From Unio delphinus (lineage: Eukaryota; Mollusca; Bivalvia; Unionida; Unionidae): 64,000 nt of DNA. How positions within the stretch are numbered: position 1 is the stretch's first letter; each line of letters begins with the position of its first letter. The translations under genes were made by a program, and so were the position numbers. Below the pieces are notes generated by a model that worked only from the letters and a program-made list of their open reading frames with translations, was not told where the DNA came from and did no database searches. The stretch spans positions 10,491,501 through 10,555,500 of the forward strand of contig JAQISU010000210.1 in NCBI GenBank assembly GCA_029339505.1. Reading direction: 5' to 3'. Below are positions 1 to 9,873 of this stretch, one piece after another.

Positions 1-160
1 TGTCCAGCTAGTGATTTCTAAAGTTTTGTTGTATACTGTAAAGGTAGTAATTTCCAAGGTATTGTTGTTGCTGCCCAGGTAGTGATTTTCATGGTTTTGT
101 TGTCTACTGTCTAGGTAGTAATTTCCAAGGTTTTGTTGAAAGACGGATGATACTAAATCT
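1..160. repeat. Short imperfect tandem repeat at window start
   Basis: About four imperfect copies of a roughly 40-bp unit built around GGTAGTRATTTYYAWGGTTTTGTTG. The array probably starts before the window. No coding potential is seen. Confidence 0.6.
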
Positions 161-1430
161 ATATTCAACACATAATGCAGTTGTGAGCACATTCCGTAAT
201 TTTGCAATGTAAATAGATCAGTTACTTTCTTAATTAATTTATTTCATAGCAAATTTCGAATCTTTCACTGTGCCATTTTTCCTGCATCAAATTTACAAGT
301 TCATTGTGAGATCTTTTTTGTTGCTCTAATGACATTATTAATGAAAATATATTTATGTATTGTTTTACTAATTAAATGCTTTTAATATTTGGTCATTACG
401 TTATCGTCCTCGGATGAATCCGGATGGTATGATTCTTACTTTGACTGGTACTACCAATTATTTACTTGTTTGACTGGTACTACCAATTATTTACATGTCT
501 TTAGTGTGTTATGGTGAACAGTGTCAAGGGCAAACTGACATAGCAGATTCTGACTGAAAAGATAACGAGGTAATATGACAGCACAAAATCATTTACTATG
601 CAAAAATGTCTTTCTTCAAACAAATGTCTGAAAATCAAAAACAAAGTAGACTAGAACATGTATCAAACTCTAGAAACAATTGAAGGAGTAAAGCTATATT
701 TATTTAATCGATGAAATACCCTTTAAAAAATAGTTTCTGCAGACATCAGATCTATAAGTAGTCTCATAAAGTATTTAGTAAATTTCTTATTAAAAGCGAC
801 AAATATCTTTATTTCAGGCAATACATGGCAATTTATAAATGATATTATTTACCTTCTTCAATATTCAAACGAACGAAACAGGAATAATTATGTAATCAAT
901 TTCTTTGATATGAATCACAGTTAAGGCGTCACATATATCATTGGCCAATCAAAAGCACGAGTAGACCGCACTTAACAATACAACATAGTGATCATTCCTT
1001 TCAACGAAAATTAAGTCGTTCTACTAACTATTAGCGATATCATGGTTAATTCAACATATTTGTGAGGACGAATGTATGCCCTTAAACATATTTTTTTTTC
1101 AATCCACAACAGCGATGAGGAACACTGTGTACTGTTGATAGGTCTATAGTGTTTGATACACAAGAAACGATGTAGCAACTATAACTTATCCTAATTTCAA
1201 GAAAATGCAAATCTTAAACGAAGATTTGATGCGAATAACTCTGGTTTCACTGAGAAGATGTTTACATTAACATTTCGGAATTCTGACGCACATACTTTAT
1301 CATTTTTGAATTACATTCAGGAAAACTATGCAAATATCACAGTCACTGAGAATAGTTACCTTCTGTAGAACATCGTGTCATCTGTAATTCTGATTATTAT
1401 TACTATTATTATTTATTAGTATATAGACCA
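161..1430. other. AT-rich stretch, no gene recognised
   Basis: No supported gene or RNA. The only structure noticed is a two-copy direct repeat of about 30 bp near 440-500, in which the phrase TGACTGGTACTACCAATTAT occurs twice. Confidence 0.5.
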
Positions 1431-1432
1431 TT

Positions 1433-1492
<60 letters not shown>

Positions 1493-1505
1493 GAGAGAGA
1501 TAGAG
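1431..1505. repeat. (TA)n/(TG)n microsatellite
   Basis: A short TA run passes directly into about 25 TG dinucleotides and a short GA tract. The same TA-TG composite recurs near 28.3 kb. Confidence 0.95.
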
Positions 1506-3533
1506 ATTTTGGATGACATTTTTTCATAAAAAATTTAAATATTTGCAAAACATACAAAATATTGAAAATTAAATAAAACAATTTTAAAACATTTCAGGTA
1601 ATATTGAATAATATTTAAATTTTGTTTACCTTTTGTTCAGAGTCCAGGTAAGCAGGTCAACATATCCAACCTACTTTACAGTCAACCTTAAAAACTTGTT
1701 CTTTTAATATTTTTACCCACAAGATTATGTTTCCTCATATAATCAGTTGTCTTGTCCTTCATCCGTTGATACATTCTCTCACTTATTACGCCTTAGTTTT
1801 GAGAAATAGTTTGGAAATTGGCACTTTAAAACTAAGTGTGATTGGAAATTGTACATAATGACACTTCAAGCTATGAACTCATTGTGTGATTGCAAATGGT
1901 CTATAACGGCAAATCAAAACTATTGTTTGATCGAAAATAGTATATGATGGCACTTCAAATATATGAACTCTAGTGTGACCGCTAATCGTCTATAATGGTA
2001 CTTCCAATATATGAACTCTTGTGTAGGGTCGATATTTTGGTTTTACTATGCATTAGCACTAATTGTCATTGCAGAGGTTCGAATTCATGTTTCCATAAAA
2101 ATTTACTAATATTTCGCAAGAAGGAGTCCTAACATTTTTGTTTTCATGTCCGCAGTACAAGATAATGGACGTTCTGAAGCACTTTTATCACTACCTGATA
2201 AAAGAGTGGTCATGTGTCCTAATGGATCTATACTACTGGGTAATTTGGGTTTTGGACCACTACTGGATCTTTCTTGTTCATTGTCTCTTTTCCCCCTCCT
2301 ACCTCACTTTTTGATGGCGTTGTGTCCATGAGCTAGTGTGTGAATGCCATCGGTGGAATATCGTTTATTATCAAAGTGGCACAATCCTTGTTGTGAATGA
2401 GTGTTGTGGATAGCTGGTGTTGTTGTGAACTGAACGTTCTCATAAACTAGTACTGGATACGGTAATGTAGTGATTGTGAGCAATGCTGATTGGTGGCAAC
2501 TTTGACAGTGACAGGTTTGTATTACTCCTTTGGATTTTACCACGAGGATGACATAGGAACGGTTTAAGTAGTAGATTTTAGATGATTTCAGTGATTGATA
2601 TCACACAAGTTTCATCTTTGAACATTCCTTGCACTTTTTTAATTGTCAAGATTTCATGAATAATCGCTGATGTAGAAGAGTTCACGATGTCGATACATGT
2701 CTGCATAGGCATCATCGTGGTGAATCTTGTAGAGTCGATATAAGTTATGAGCAGTGTTATTTTATGACAAAACGTGTGCTTCACGAAGTACTAATGACAT
2801 TTTAGATTGAGCATTTTGTTGAGATCGAGATAGGCTCCACCAACGTGGATAGGTTTGTCCAACAAACGATGAGTATTTCTGACTTCAATGGCAACGAATT
2901 CTTCATCAAAGATTCTCAAGGTGACAAAGGCATCATTGTTCTGATCCATACGACAAAATAATCTAGCTGTTTTGCTGACGTTACTTTTATTTTCCCAGTC
3001 TAGTCATCTCAGACCAAGCGTCTCAGTCAATGTGTTAACGCTCAACAGACTACTATTTCAAGGGACGCAACCATTGTTGTCTTATGCTTGGCCTGATAGA
3101 GTTATTTTCCGATCAAAGAAACCTTAACACTTTGAGAGATTTAACTAAATATTTTTTGGGAGGAGAAAAAAAAACTTACAACAAGAAGAATTAAAAAAAA
3201 AACGATAAAGATAAGACAAAAAGAAAACAGACTACGTGCTAGGAAACATCTTGACTCTTAAAGGTAGTTGAAGAAAAAAAATCACATAATATTTACCATC
3301 CACGGAGTACCTATTCCATGTATACAGTACGTGTTTTGGACGATGGAAGTTTCACAAATTATGCTAAACATCAACTAGTAATTTCAAAAAATTCAGCAAA
3401 GCATGAGTTAGACGATATTTCTTTTCTTTTATATGACCGAGAAACAAATGCGATAAACGTGTCTCTGAAACCGAGACAACATTCGTCGGAGAAAGTAAAA
3501 AAAATCAGAAAATGAATGGAAATTTTTAAAAAA
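1506..3533. other. Non-coding stretch with a small tandem repeat
   Basis: No convincing gene. Near 1850-2030 there are three diverged copies of a roughly 65-bp unit containing ATGAACTC and GTCTATAA. A short open frame at 3318-3515 (+) has no recognisable family or neighbours and is not called. Confidence 0.45.
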
Positions 3534-3963
3534 AACCACTGAAATAGTCAAACACAGCAGATTTACAGAAGTGGATGAATAATTTGTCACAAATTTTTGG
3601 TTTAGAACCTGATAATGTGATAACTAATCTGGATAAATAAAACTACTAGAAGAATATCGTGAGAAAAAAAAAACAAGAAGGAGTGCCGTGTACATGAAGT
3701 GAGAAGTACAAAAGGGCCTTCATATTGACTAATAACACACAGTTTGAATTTAAAGCTCATAGCACAACTGATATATCTTCAGTTGGTTAAAATACAAATG
3801 AATTTTTGAATGAGTGCAAGAATGAATAATTACCAAAATTAATATTTTCTAATGAATAACAATGTTATTCATAGTTGTAAATGGTAAATACTTTATATAT
3901 TAAAGAACATGGCTGATAAAACATTAGGGCACCCCCATCATGGATGATAAATGATAAATTCTT

Positions 3964-3965
<2 letters not shown>
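3534..3965 (+). repeat. Dispersed repeat, copy A
   Basis: About 430 bp that recur in the same orientation at 31787-32205. Both copies begin with AAATAGTCAAACACAGCAG and end beside a (GA)n tract with a CCATCATGGATGA phrase. Several internal blocks are nearly identical, separated by small indels. No protein is recognised, so this is an unclassified interspersed repeat or an old segmental duplication. Confidence 0.75.
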
Positions 3966-4001
<36 letters not shown>

Positions 4002-4072
4002 AGAGAAAGAGAGAAAGAGAGAGAGAGAGAGGTGGAGGGAGGGAGGGAGAGAGAGAGAGAGAGTAGAGAGAG
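3966..4072. repeat. (GA)n microsatellite
   Basis: Interrupted GA/GAAA/GGGA tract between the dispersed repeat and the SINE. Confidence 0.95.
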
Positions 4073-4083
4073 AGTATGTGTTT

Positions 4084-4319
4084 TTGCTTGTTTTTTATGA
4101 TTTAACGCAATTTTTAAGCACAATATAGGCTATACATGGCAGCCGGTATTATTGGTGGAGGAAGAACCAGGAAAACTCCCGGAAATAACCAACGACCCAC
4201 GAGAAGCTACTGGCAAGCTTTCTTACATTTCTACATTAGCCGAATATTAGACTCGAACCCACGTAGACAGAGGTGAGATGGCAGTGATCCATAGCGGACA
4301 GCGTTTTAGACCACTCGGG
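4084..4319 (-). mobile_element. tRNA-derived SINE
   Basis: Read on the minus strand, the 5' head has a Ser/Leu-type tRNA A-box region (CCGAGTGGTCTAAAACGC, about 4302-4319) and a perfect B box (GGGTTCGAGTC, 4250-4260). These are the internal RNA polymerase III promoter of tRNA-derived SINEs. The 3' half contains TCCTCCACCAATAATACCGG and TGCGTTAAATCATAA, resembling the conserved 3' domain of SINEs common in molluscs (from memory, not searched). It ends in an A/C-rich tail next to GA repeats. Shorter copies of the tRNA head recur at 32.25, 32.65 and 33.05 kb. Confidence 0.75.
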
Positions 4320-4324
4320 ACCGA

Positions 4325-4436
4325 TGTGTGTGTGTGTGTGTTTGTTTGAGATAGAGAGAGAGAGAGAGACATACAGACAGACAGACAGAGATGGGAGGAA
4401 TGTGTGTGTGTGTGCGTGAAAGAGGGATGGAGAGTA

Positions 4437-4512
<76 letters not shown>
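4325..4512. repeat. (TG)n/(GA)n microsatellites
   Basis: Compound TG and GA tracts flanking short unique spacers. The TG-then-GA order after the SINE head matches the tandem units at 32-33.6 kb. Confidence 0.95.
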
Positions 4513-5648
4513 GTTACCCTATGTACAAGGCTTTTTATAATTATTTTTTTTCTTATAGGTATTATGGAAAGTTTTTAATGATATCTGAGATTAAACAGTT
4601 TATCAAGTAAGAGAGGTTCTTAAAGGATTACAGAGAGATCTGAATAAGAAAGTAAAAGAAAACTCACCTAAAAATTCTGTAATAAAACGCTCATTTGGAA
4701 CACAGCACATCGTTAAGTTTGCTTAGCACTCTGATTTAATAATTCTTTGCTCTTTTGGGGTACGGGGAAGGGACAAGAGCACAGAACATAAAGTGGGTAC
4801 TATACATATCATTAAAGCATTATTACGAACTTAAACTAGAATATTTAGAGTGTAATGATATACAGACGAAAACGGAGACAAGGAAAAAGAAAAAATCATG
4901 AGGAATTAAACACCAAGGAGGTACACTAACGCTCTATTTCCAGATAAGTAATTTTACTATCTTCAAATGTTTTATAAAACAACGTCTAAGTGATTTATGT
5001 AACCCTGTAACATTTCCTTATAACAAAACCCTATACACTAAAAAATAGGGCGCCGTATATTTCATTGTTTAACATATAGCTCTCTAAATTGGAACTTACG
5101 AAAATGAAACATGTTTTTTGTAATAAATATTGACAATAGTATTGTAGCACATGACGCTAATGTGACTGAAACCCTTTTCAGAACTATTTTCTTTTATGCA
5201 CGTACTGCTATTTAGAACGTGGGATCTGCAGTTCTGACTGATACCAGCCACGAGATCTGCACGTTCCATCCTCACAGAAGTAATATTGGTGAATGTCGGC
5301 ATATCAATACCATCCTCAGAAGTGTCAAGCACAAACTGATGCTGGAACAAGACTCAGCTGCTCAATACATGTACAAATCTGCAGTTCCGACCAATGGACA
5401 CTTTACCATGACGTGGTTCCCGCAACTGAAGTCCAAACTCGCAACCTCCACTACGCACATGTTCGAAGTGGAATCCACGTTGATCAAATTCTCATACAAA
5501 CTGTACTTCTAATTTGCATGCAGCAGTTTCTCGCAGCTCAGGCCACCAGATCAAGGAGAGTCGCCACCAATCTAGGCAGCAAACTTACCTAACACATCTT
5601 TGTCGCGTTACATCTGTCAGCACAGCGTAATAATGCTCAACCACAAAC
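4513..5648. other. Stretch downstream of the GPCR fragment, no gene recognised
   Basis: Any remainder of the minus-strand GPCR (TM6-TM7 and C-tail) should lie here or further left. No six-frame segment shows a convincing TM6 or TM7 motif, so it is either across an intron, decayed or absent. Short overlapping open frames at 5219-5592 (+) and 5096-5350 (-) match nothing known to me. Confidence 0.4.
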
Positions 5649-5855
5649 TCAAAACAATCGCATCTTTACAGCATTGATCTTTCTCGCATCCAAGTTCGCA
5701 TTAACTCCGAACAATACCAAGAACGAGAACTCGAGTGTAACAAACAACAAAATCATGGGTAAGATATAAGCAAACATAAATAAGCATATTGAAGTGGAAG
5801 TAGCATCTTCGAAATGGAGAGTGCAAATCATTCCATGTTCGTCAATATGCTCTGG
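5649..5855 (-). pseudogene. Host peptide GPCR, TM5 part, split by Element 1
   Basis: The minus-strand frame reads away from the left end of Element 1. After the duplicated codons P-E it continues through an extracellular-loop-2-like stretch with a cysteine (GMICTLHF), then a TM5-like segment with the hallmark proline (FAYILPMILLF), and stops soon after. It is in frame with the TM1-TM4 half at 26532-27089. The two form one rhodopsin-family receptor exon separated by the 20.7-kb insertion. What follows TM5 is not recognisable as TM6-7, so an intron or earlier decay cannot be excluded. Confidence 0.8.
5850..5855. repeat. Target-site duplication of Element 1 (left copy)
   Basis: CTCTGG lies immediately outside the left terminal repeat. 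The identical 6-mer follows the right terminal repeat at 26532-26537. A 6-bp duplication is usual for Polinton/Maverick integration. Confidence 0.95.
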
Positions 5856-6281
5856 AGTAGTAATAGGGGGCACTATAGCCTCAATGGAAAATCCAGTCAA
5901 AAAGTGCTTGGGGCACTATAGCCTCAAGATTTATAGCCTCAAGGGAAAATCCAGTCAAAAAGGGCTTGGGGCACTATAGCCTCAAAACAGCTTGGGGCAC
6001 TATAGCCTCAAGGGAAATGGAACATGGGGGGTCTGTATAGCGTCAAGGGAAATTGAACATAGTGGGTCTATATAGCCTCAAGGGAAATGGAACATAGTGG
6101 GTCTATCTAGCCTCAAGGGAAATTGAACATAGTGGGTCTATATAGCCTCAAGGGAAATGGAACATAGTGGGCCTATCTAGCCTCAAGGGAAATATAACAT
6201 GGGAAATAAAACAAGGGAAAAAAAGGGTGGCAATGAAAGCTACTATCTTTTCGAGACTTATGAGTGGCCCTGAAAAGGGCC
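5856..6281 (+). repeat. Element 1 left terminal inverted repeat
   Basis: Matches 26106-26531 in reverse complement with no length difference over 426 bp. The outer part holds GGGGCACTATAGCCTCAA-type repeats. The inner part (about 6025-6195) is a tandem array of a roughly 35-bp unit containing ATAGCCTCAAGGGAAATGGA. The inner edge is exactly the histone-type stem-loop at 6266-6281. Confidence 0.95.
6266..6281 (-). terminator. Histone-type 3' stem-loop (gene at 6299)
   Basis: Read on the minus strand this is CCAAA-GGCCCTTTTCAGGGCC-AC: a 6-bp stem, 4-nt TTTC loop and the flanks of the animal histone mRNA stem-loop (consensus GGYYCTTTTCAGRRCC followed by ACCCA). It lies 17 nt after the stop codon. 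A purine-rich element (TCTCGAAAAGATAG, 6243-6256) follows at the spacing expected of a U7 snRNP downstream element. The predicted outcome is cleavage without polyadenylation. Confidence 0.8.
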
Positions 6282-6298
6282 TTTGGATACTTCTTCTT

Positions 6299-6880
6299 TT
6301 ATTTTCTGCCTTTGTTCCACCACCTTTTGATTTTACCAATAATTCCCTTCTTCTTCTTTTCGTCGGGAATCCAGTCAGGATGCCCCATAGCTCTAAACTT
6401 CTCTTGTATCTTTATCCAATTGTTATTTAATCTTTCAAAGTCCTCTTTCTTTTTTTGGTTTTCATTGTCCTTTCTTTCATTTCTCTCCTTACTCCAGTTA
6501 TCTTTTATCTTCTTCACTTCTTCTAATAGTTCCTTTCTCATCAGTTCTTCAGCTTTCTTGAGCGGGTCCAAACCCTTTTGGACATGGGGATACTCTGTCA
6601 AGATATTATCCAAAAAACACTTGACGTTTTCGACAATATCTATTACTTGCTTCAATGTCCCCACTCTAACATAGGGTGGATTAATGCAGCCTCGTAACTT
6701 TTTGGCTTCTTCTTCTAGCATTCCTCCTAAGAGCTCCCTGGCTATTTTCAGTCTTTTTGCAAAGTCCAAACTCTTCGCAATCTTCCATTTATGATGTAGT
6801 TTTTCCACTTCATATTCCCCGTCTAATATCCAGAAATAGCTGTGTCTTAAATTGTTGAATAAACTTGATGCTTTTGCCAT
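6299..6880 (-). CDS. Lysine-rich coiled-coil protein, unknown
   Basis: 193 aa, highly charged. An ordered N-terminal region (1-60) is followed by an aromatic-poor helical region and a long K/E coiled-coil (about 105-165), with a basic tail containing two tryptophans (KIKRWWNKGRK). No known family is recognised. A heptad-like EELMRKELLEEV stretch resembles EELFREEIQKE in the gene at 8593, so the two may be distant paralogues. The start follows a minus-strand TATA box at 6928-6936. It is the outermost gene on the left, transcribed toward the terminal repeat, and ends in a histone-type stem-loop rather than a poly(A) signal. Confidence 0.7.
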   Translation of the reverse strand: MAKASSLFNNLRHSYFWILDGEYEVEKLHHKWKIAKSLDFAKRLKIARELLGGMLEEEAKKLRGCINPPYVRVGTLKQVIDIVENVKCFLDNILTEYPHVQKGLDPLKKAEELMRKELLEEVKKIKDNWSKERNERKDNENQKKKEDFERLNNNWIKIQEKFRAMGHPDWIPDEKKKKGIIGKIKRWWNKGRK

Positions 6881-6927
6881 CTTCTATGGTTATTCCGTGG
6901 AATGGTTCTAATGTCAGTCACTTTGAG

Positions 6928-6967
6928 TATATATATCTTAAGCACGGACGTGAAAGTAAACACCCCC
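6928..6967 (-). promoter_or_regulatory. Promoter: TATA box plus shared upstream motif
   Basis: The minus strand carries GGGGGTGTTTACTTTCACGTCCGTGCTT directly upstream of a TATATATA box, about 50 nt before the ATG at 6880. The same module, GGGTGTTTTCCATCACGTC(C/T)GCGCTTG plus TATA, precedes the genes at 8180 and 8952. Confidence 0.7.
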
Positions 6968-6999
6968 TACATTCACTTGTCATATTAGATACTATCCAC

Positions 7000-7575
7000 A
7001 AACCCTATCATTTACTATCCAAAATCACACCCTATACTAACCACACACACGGGGAAGCAGCCAAAACACACCCTATCATATACTATCCAAAATCACACCC
7101 TATACTAACCACACACACGGGGAAGCAGCCAAAACAAACCATACTATATACTATCCAAAATCACACCCTATACTAACCACACACACGGGGAAGCAGCCAA
7201 AACAAACCCTACTATATACTATCCAAAATCACACCCTATACTAACCACACACACGGGGAAGCAGCCAAAACACACCCTCTCATATACTATCCAAAATCAC
7301 ACCCTATACTAACCACACACACGGGGAAGCAGCCAAAACACACCCTATCATTTACTATCCAAAATCACACCCTATACTAACCACACACGGGGAAGCAGAC
7401 AAAACAAACCCTACTATATACTATCCAAAATCACACCCTATACTAACCACACACACACGGGGAAGCAGCCAAAACACACCCTATCATATACTATCCAAAA
7501 TCACACCCTATACTAACCACACACACGGGGAAGCAGCCTAAACAAACCCTATTATATACTATCCAAAATTACACC
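7000..7575. repeat. 68-bp minisatellite
   Basis: About eight tandem copies of a roughly 68-bp unit containing ACTATCCAAAATCACACCCT and ACACGGGGAAGCAGCC. Copies differ by single bases and by the number of CA dinucleotides. It occupies the gap between the promoter of the 6880 gene and the 3' end of the 8180 gene. It could be an enhancer-like array or a replication slippage product; no coding function is supported. Confidence 0.9.
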
Positions 7576-7650
7576 ATATACCATCTAAATAGAGTCAGTG
7601 TTTATAATCACACTACTCCTCTCTCACACCCATTGGCAATTGACATAGTA

Positions 7651-7688
7651 TTTCTTTTCTTGTTATTTGGGTAGCCCTGAGAAGGACT
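7651..7688 (-). terminator. Histone-type stem-loop and downstream element (gene at 7716)
   Basis: The minus strand reads AGTCCTTCTCAGGGCT (7673-7688) immediately followed by ACCCA (7668-7672), then CAAGAAAAGAAA (7651-7662). The stem has one G-T pair. ACCCA and the CAAGAAA-type purine block are near-exact matches to the histone 3' consensus. The loop starts 27 nt beyond the stop codon. Confidence 0.85.
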
Positions 7689-7715
7689 GTTTTTAAAACT
7701 TCAAATTGCACCTGG

Positions 7716-8180
7716 TTAATGCTGGCATCTCCCAGGTCTAGCCCCACACACACATCTCCTACTCCAATCATTCTCCCAATTCACTCTTGTGATTGGGAGC
7801 GCAGAGGGAGAATGAGTGGCTTCACTATCCCAATCTTCTGTTTGAGGGATAGTGAAAGTCTCTTCATTTCTACCTCTATTCCGCAACCGTGGATGAGGCT
7901 GTGGTTGTTGCGGCTGAGGCAGTGGGGGCTGCGCCTGTAGTGCACGAACTGGTTCTGGTGAAGGTGTCCTCACTATAGGCTTGACTTCACTAGTTTGCCT
8001 CATCATGCGGTGAGGCAAAATTGACATTTTCATTTCCTTCTCCTCTTCTTTCTTTTTCCTCTCCTCCTCTTCTTTAATTCTGGTCTCTTCTTCTTCGGCC
8101 TCCATTGCCAGTTCGTCCAGGAGACGTCTAGCATTCTCCAGATGCAGTTGAAGTTCTCTTAATTTCTGTACTCTATTCAT
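7716..8180 (-). CDS. Glu-rich coiled-coil / proline-rich protein, unknown
   Basis: 154 aa. Residues 1-55 form an E/K-rich coiled coil; 70-110 are proline- and glutamine-rich; the C-terminus has a small cysteine cluster (RRCVCGARPGRC). The start was set at the ATG at 8180, because the upstream part of the open frame is the promoter itself: the TATATATAA box and the GGGTGTTTTCC motif lie in it. No family recognised. It shares promoter module and histone-type 3' end with its neighbours at 6299 and 8593, so the three look co-regulated. Confidence 0.65.
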   Translation of the reverse strand: MNRVQKLRELQLHLENARRLLDELAMEAEEEETRIKEEEERKKKEEEKEMKMSILPHRMMRQTSEVKPIVRTPSPEPVRALQAQPPLPQPQQPQPHPRLRNRGRNEETFTIPQTEDWDSEATHSPSALPITRVNWENDWSRRCVCGARPGRCQH

Positions 8181-8229
8181 CTTTGGTGTTGATGCGCCAA
8201 CGATGGGTAGCCAGACTGACGAGTGCTTT

Positions 8230-8271
8230 TTTATATATAGCACAAGCGCGGACGTGATGGAAAACACCCCC
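8230..8271 (-). promoter_or_regulatory. Promoter: TATA box plus shared upstream motif
   Basis: The minus strand reads GGGGGTGTTTTCCATCACGTC, then CGCGCTTG and CTATATATAA. This is the same arrangement as at 6928-6967 and 9007-9045. A partial extra copy of the motif (GGGGTGTTTTC...GTCCGCGTG) lies at 8321-8345 without an adjacent TATA box. Confidence 0.75.
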
Positions 8272-8514
8272 TAGATCCAAAAACTTACATTATCCCTATC
8301 ATTACCAAAAAAACAAAACACGCGGACTTAAAAGAAAACACCCCACACTTTTATACTTGACTCATATTAATTATACATTGAACAAGTTATTTTGAAAAAA
8401 TACGTTGTGCTTATAGACGCACTTCAAAACAAAAGTTAAAAGAGACAGTGATTATAGACTCACTTCTAATTTTTTTCTAACTTCCTCACATACCATAAGC
8501 AAATTGAATGATTA

Positions 8515-8552
8515 ATTCTTTTCGAGAATATTGGGTAGCCCTGAAAAGGGCT
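8515..8552 (-). terminator. Histone-type stem-loop and downstream element (gene at 8593)
   Basis: The minus strand reads AGCCCTTTTCAGGGCT (8537-8552), a perfect 6-bp stem with TTTC loop, followed by ACCCA (8532-8536) and CTCGAAAAGAAT (8515-8526). It lies 40 nt beyond the stop codon. Confidence 0.88.
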
Positions 8553-8592
8553 GTTTTTTGTGTTTGTGTGTACGAGGAAGGATGACAATCTT

Positions 8593-8952
8593 TTATCGTC
8601 TAAGATTGCGTCCTCGTTTGGCTACACGATAGGGTCTGCTTCTTCGGAAAGAGAAAGAGAACTCTTTTGTGTCCACACGACAGTCGACAAAACTTCTGTC
8701 TGGTTCCTGCTGATGTTGTTGCTGCTGCTGATGCTGTTCTCTCTGTTCTCTCTGCTGCTTTTGAAGTCGATACTTCTCAGTCCATTCTTCTTTCTCTTTT
8801 TGAATTTCCTCTCTGAAGAGTTCTTCTATGAGGTCTTCCGTTACTTGTAGCATTCTTACATTCTCAATCTCTTCAGGCTTTGGCATCAGATTGTGTCTGA
8901 TACGATGCAGAGTGACATAAGCTTCGTTCAGCTTAGCTAGTCTTGAGCACAT
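8593..8952 (-). CDS. Gln-rich coiled-coil protein, unknown
   Basis: 119 aa. Helical N-terminal half, an E/K coiled coil, then a poly-Q/QH stretch (about 70-88) and an arginine-rich C-terminus (RRSRPYRVAKRGRNLRR) that could bind nucleic acid or act as a nuclear signal. The start at 8952 is preferred because the TATA box (9007-9013) lies inside the longer open frame. No family recognised. Same promoter module and 3' end as the two genes to its left. Confidence 0.65.
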   Translation of the reverse strand: MCSRLAKLNEAYVTLHRIRHNLMPKPEEIENVRMLQVTEDLIEELFREEIQKEKEEWTEKYRLQKQQREQREQHQQQQQHQQEPDRSFVDCRVDTKEFSFSFRRSRPYRVAKRGRNLRR

Positions 8953-9006
8953 CTTCGTAGTAGGATGAGTCAAACAATGGATGGCCAGACTGGAGACTAC
9001 CCCTGC

Positions 9007-9045
9007 TTTATATGGTTCAAGCGCAGACGTGATGGAAAACACCCT
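9007..9045 (-). promoter_or_regulatory. Promoter: TATA box plus shared upstream motif
   Basis: The minus strand reads GGGTGTTTTCCATCACGTC, then TGCGCTTGAACC and ATATAAAG. It is nearly identical to the module upstream of the 8180 gene. Confidence 0.75.
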
Positions 9046-9173
9046 CTGCGGTTTAGGGTTTTGAAACGTTGGGATAGTTTGATGTGAGGGATAGAAAGAA
9101 AAGTCAAAGAGCATTTATATGAATACAAATGTAAAACAAACGACAGACGCATTGGTTTTCAAAACACAACATT

Positions 9174-9251
9174 TTTATTCAAATAACAAACATTATTTCA
9201 AAGAACAAACATTATTTCAAAGAACAAACATTTTTTCAAAGAACAAACATG
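9174..9251 (-). terminator. Poly(A) signal and AACAAACAT direct repeats after the late block
   Basis: AATAAA on the minus strand (9174-9179) lies about 100 nt downstream of the protease stop. Between them, 9186-9251 holds three tandem copies of a unit with ATTTCAAAGAACAAACAT. This marks a conventional polyadenylated 3' end for the virion gene block, in contrast to the stem-loops of the outer genes. Confidence 0.7.
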
Positions 9252-9275
9252 TTTTTCTTCCATAACACTAATACA

Positions 9276-9833
9276 TTATCTTTGACATGGTTGACAACGT
9301 TGTGAATTAAATTGAGATTTCCACTGTTGGAAGTCATTGGGCGATTGATGTACACTACGTTTCCTAGCTAAAGACAACAGATAGCCATAATGGTCACAAA
9401 ACCATCGATCTACTTTGTCATCGTTTCGAGACGAATGACGATCAAAATAAGTCACTAAATGTTCTAAAGAATATCCAAGACTGCGATGATGCAGATAATA
9501 GATACAATATTGTCCACACACCATAGAATCTGTGCTTTGTAATTTCACATTATTGAATCGTGTCGTCTGAGCATTTCTTCTCATAAAGTCAATGATATCA
9601 TCTTCGAAAGGAGGCAATCCATACGAATCAAAATACTCCGCACATCCCTCTTGAGGAAAGTAGACTGCTACCCAGTGAGTTCCTGGAAGATGACTGTCAT
9701 CTGTGTTGATGACATAAGCTTGATTCTCTTGAGGTTTGCGATGAGGTAGTTCATCTTTAGCACACACCACAGAATTCCAAGAAGCAGTGTACGAACTACG
9801 GTTCAAAAGATAATAAAGTTCCCAAGTATCCAT
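9276..9833 (-). CDS. PRO: Adenovirus-type cysteine protease
   Basis: 185 aa, the usual size of Polinton and adenovirus maturation proteases (C5 family). Visible catalytic residues are His in GTHWVAVYF (about 53), Asp in YFDSYGLPP (about 70) and Cys in SMVCGQYCIYYL (about 106). It is expected to process capsid and core precursors in the particle. It is the last gene of the minus-strand virion block, directly downstream of the genes at 9874 and 10377, and ends before an AATAAA. No break is seen. Confidence 0.95.
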   Translation of the reverse strand: MDTWELYYLLNRSSYTASWNSVVCAKDELPHRKPQENQAYVINTDDSHLPGTHWVAVYFPQEGCAEYFDSYGLPPFEDDIIDFMRRNAQTTRFNNVKLQSTDSMVCGQYCIYYLHHRSLGYSLEHLVTYFDRHSSRNDDKVDRWFCDHYGYLLSLARKRSVHQSPNDFQQWKSQFNSQRCQPCQR

Positions 9834-9873
9834 TTTTTGTTTTGTGTAGCCTTGTTTTTTTTCTCTCCTTTCT

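Noticed and set aside
4250..4319. Stand-alone tRNA gene
   Set aside because: A and B boxes are present, but the cloverleaf is not maintained and the sequence continues into a SINE body.
4404..4610. Open frame with CVCV and RERE repeats
   Set aside because: Microsatellite artefact.
5219..5592. Two overlapping plus-strand frames left of Element 1
   Set aside because: No recognisable family, no promoter, and they lie opposite the expected GPCR continuation. Treated as chance frames.
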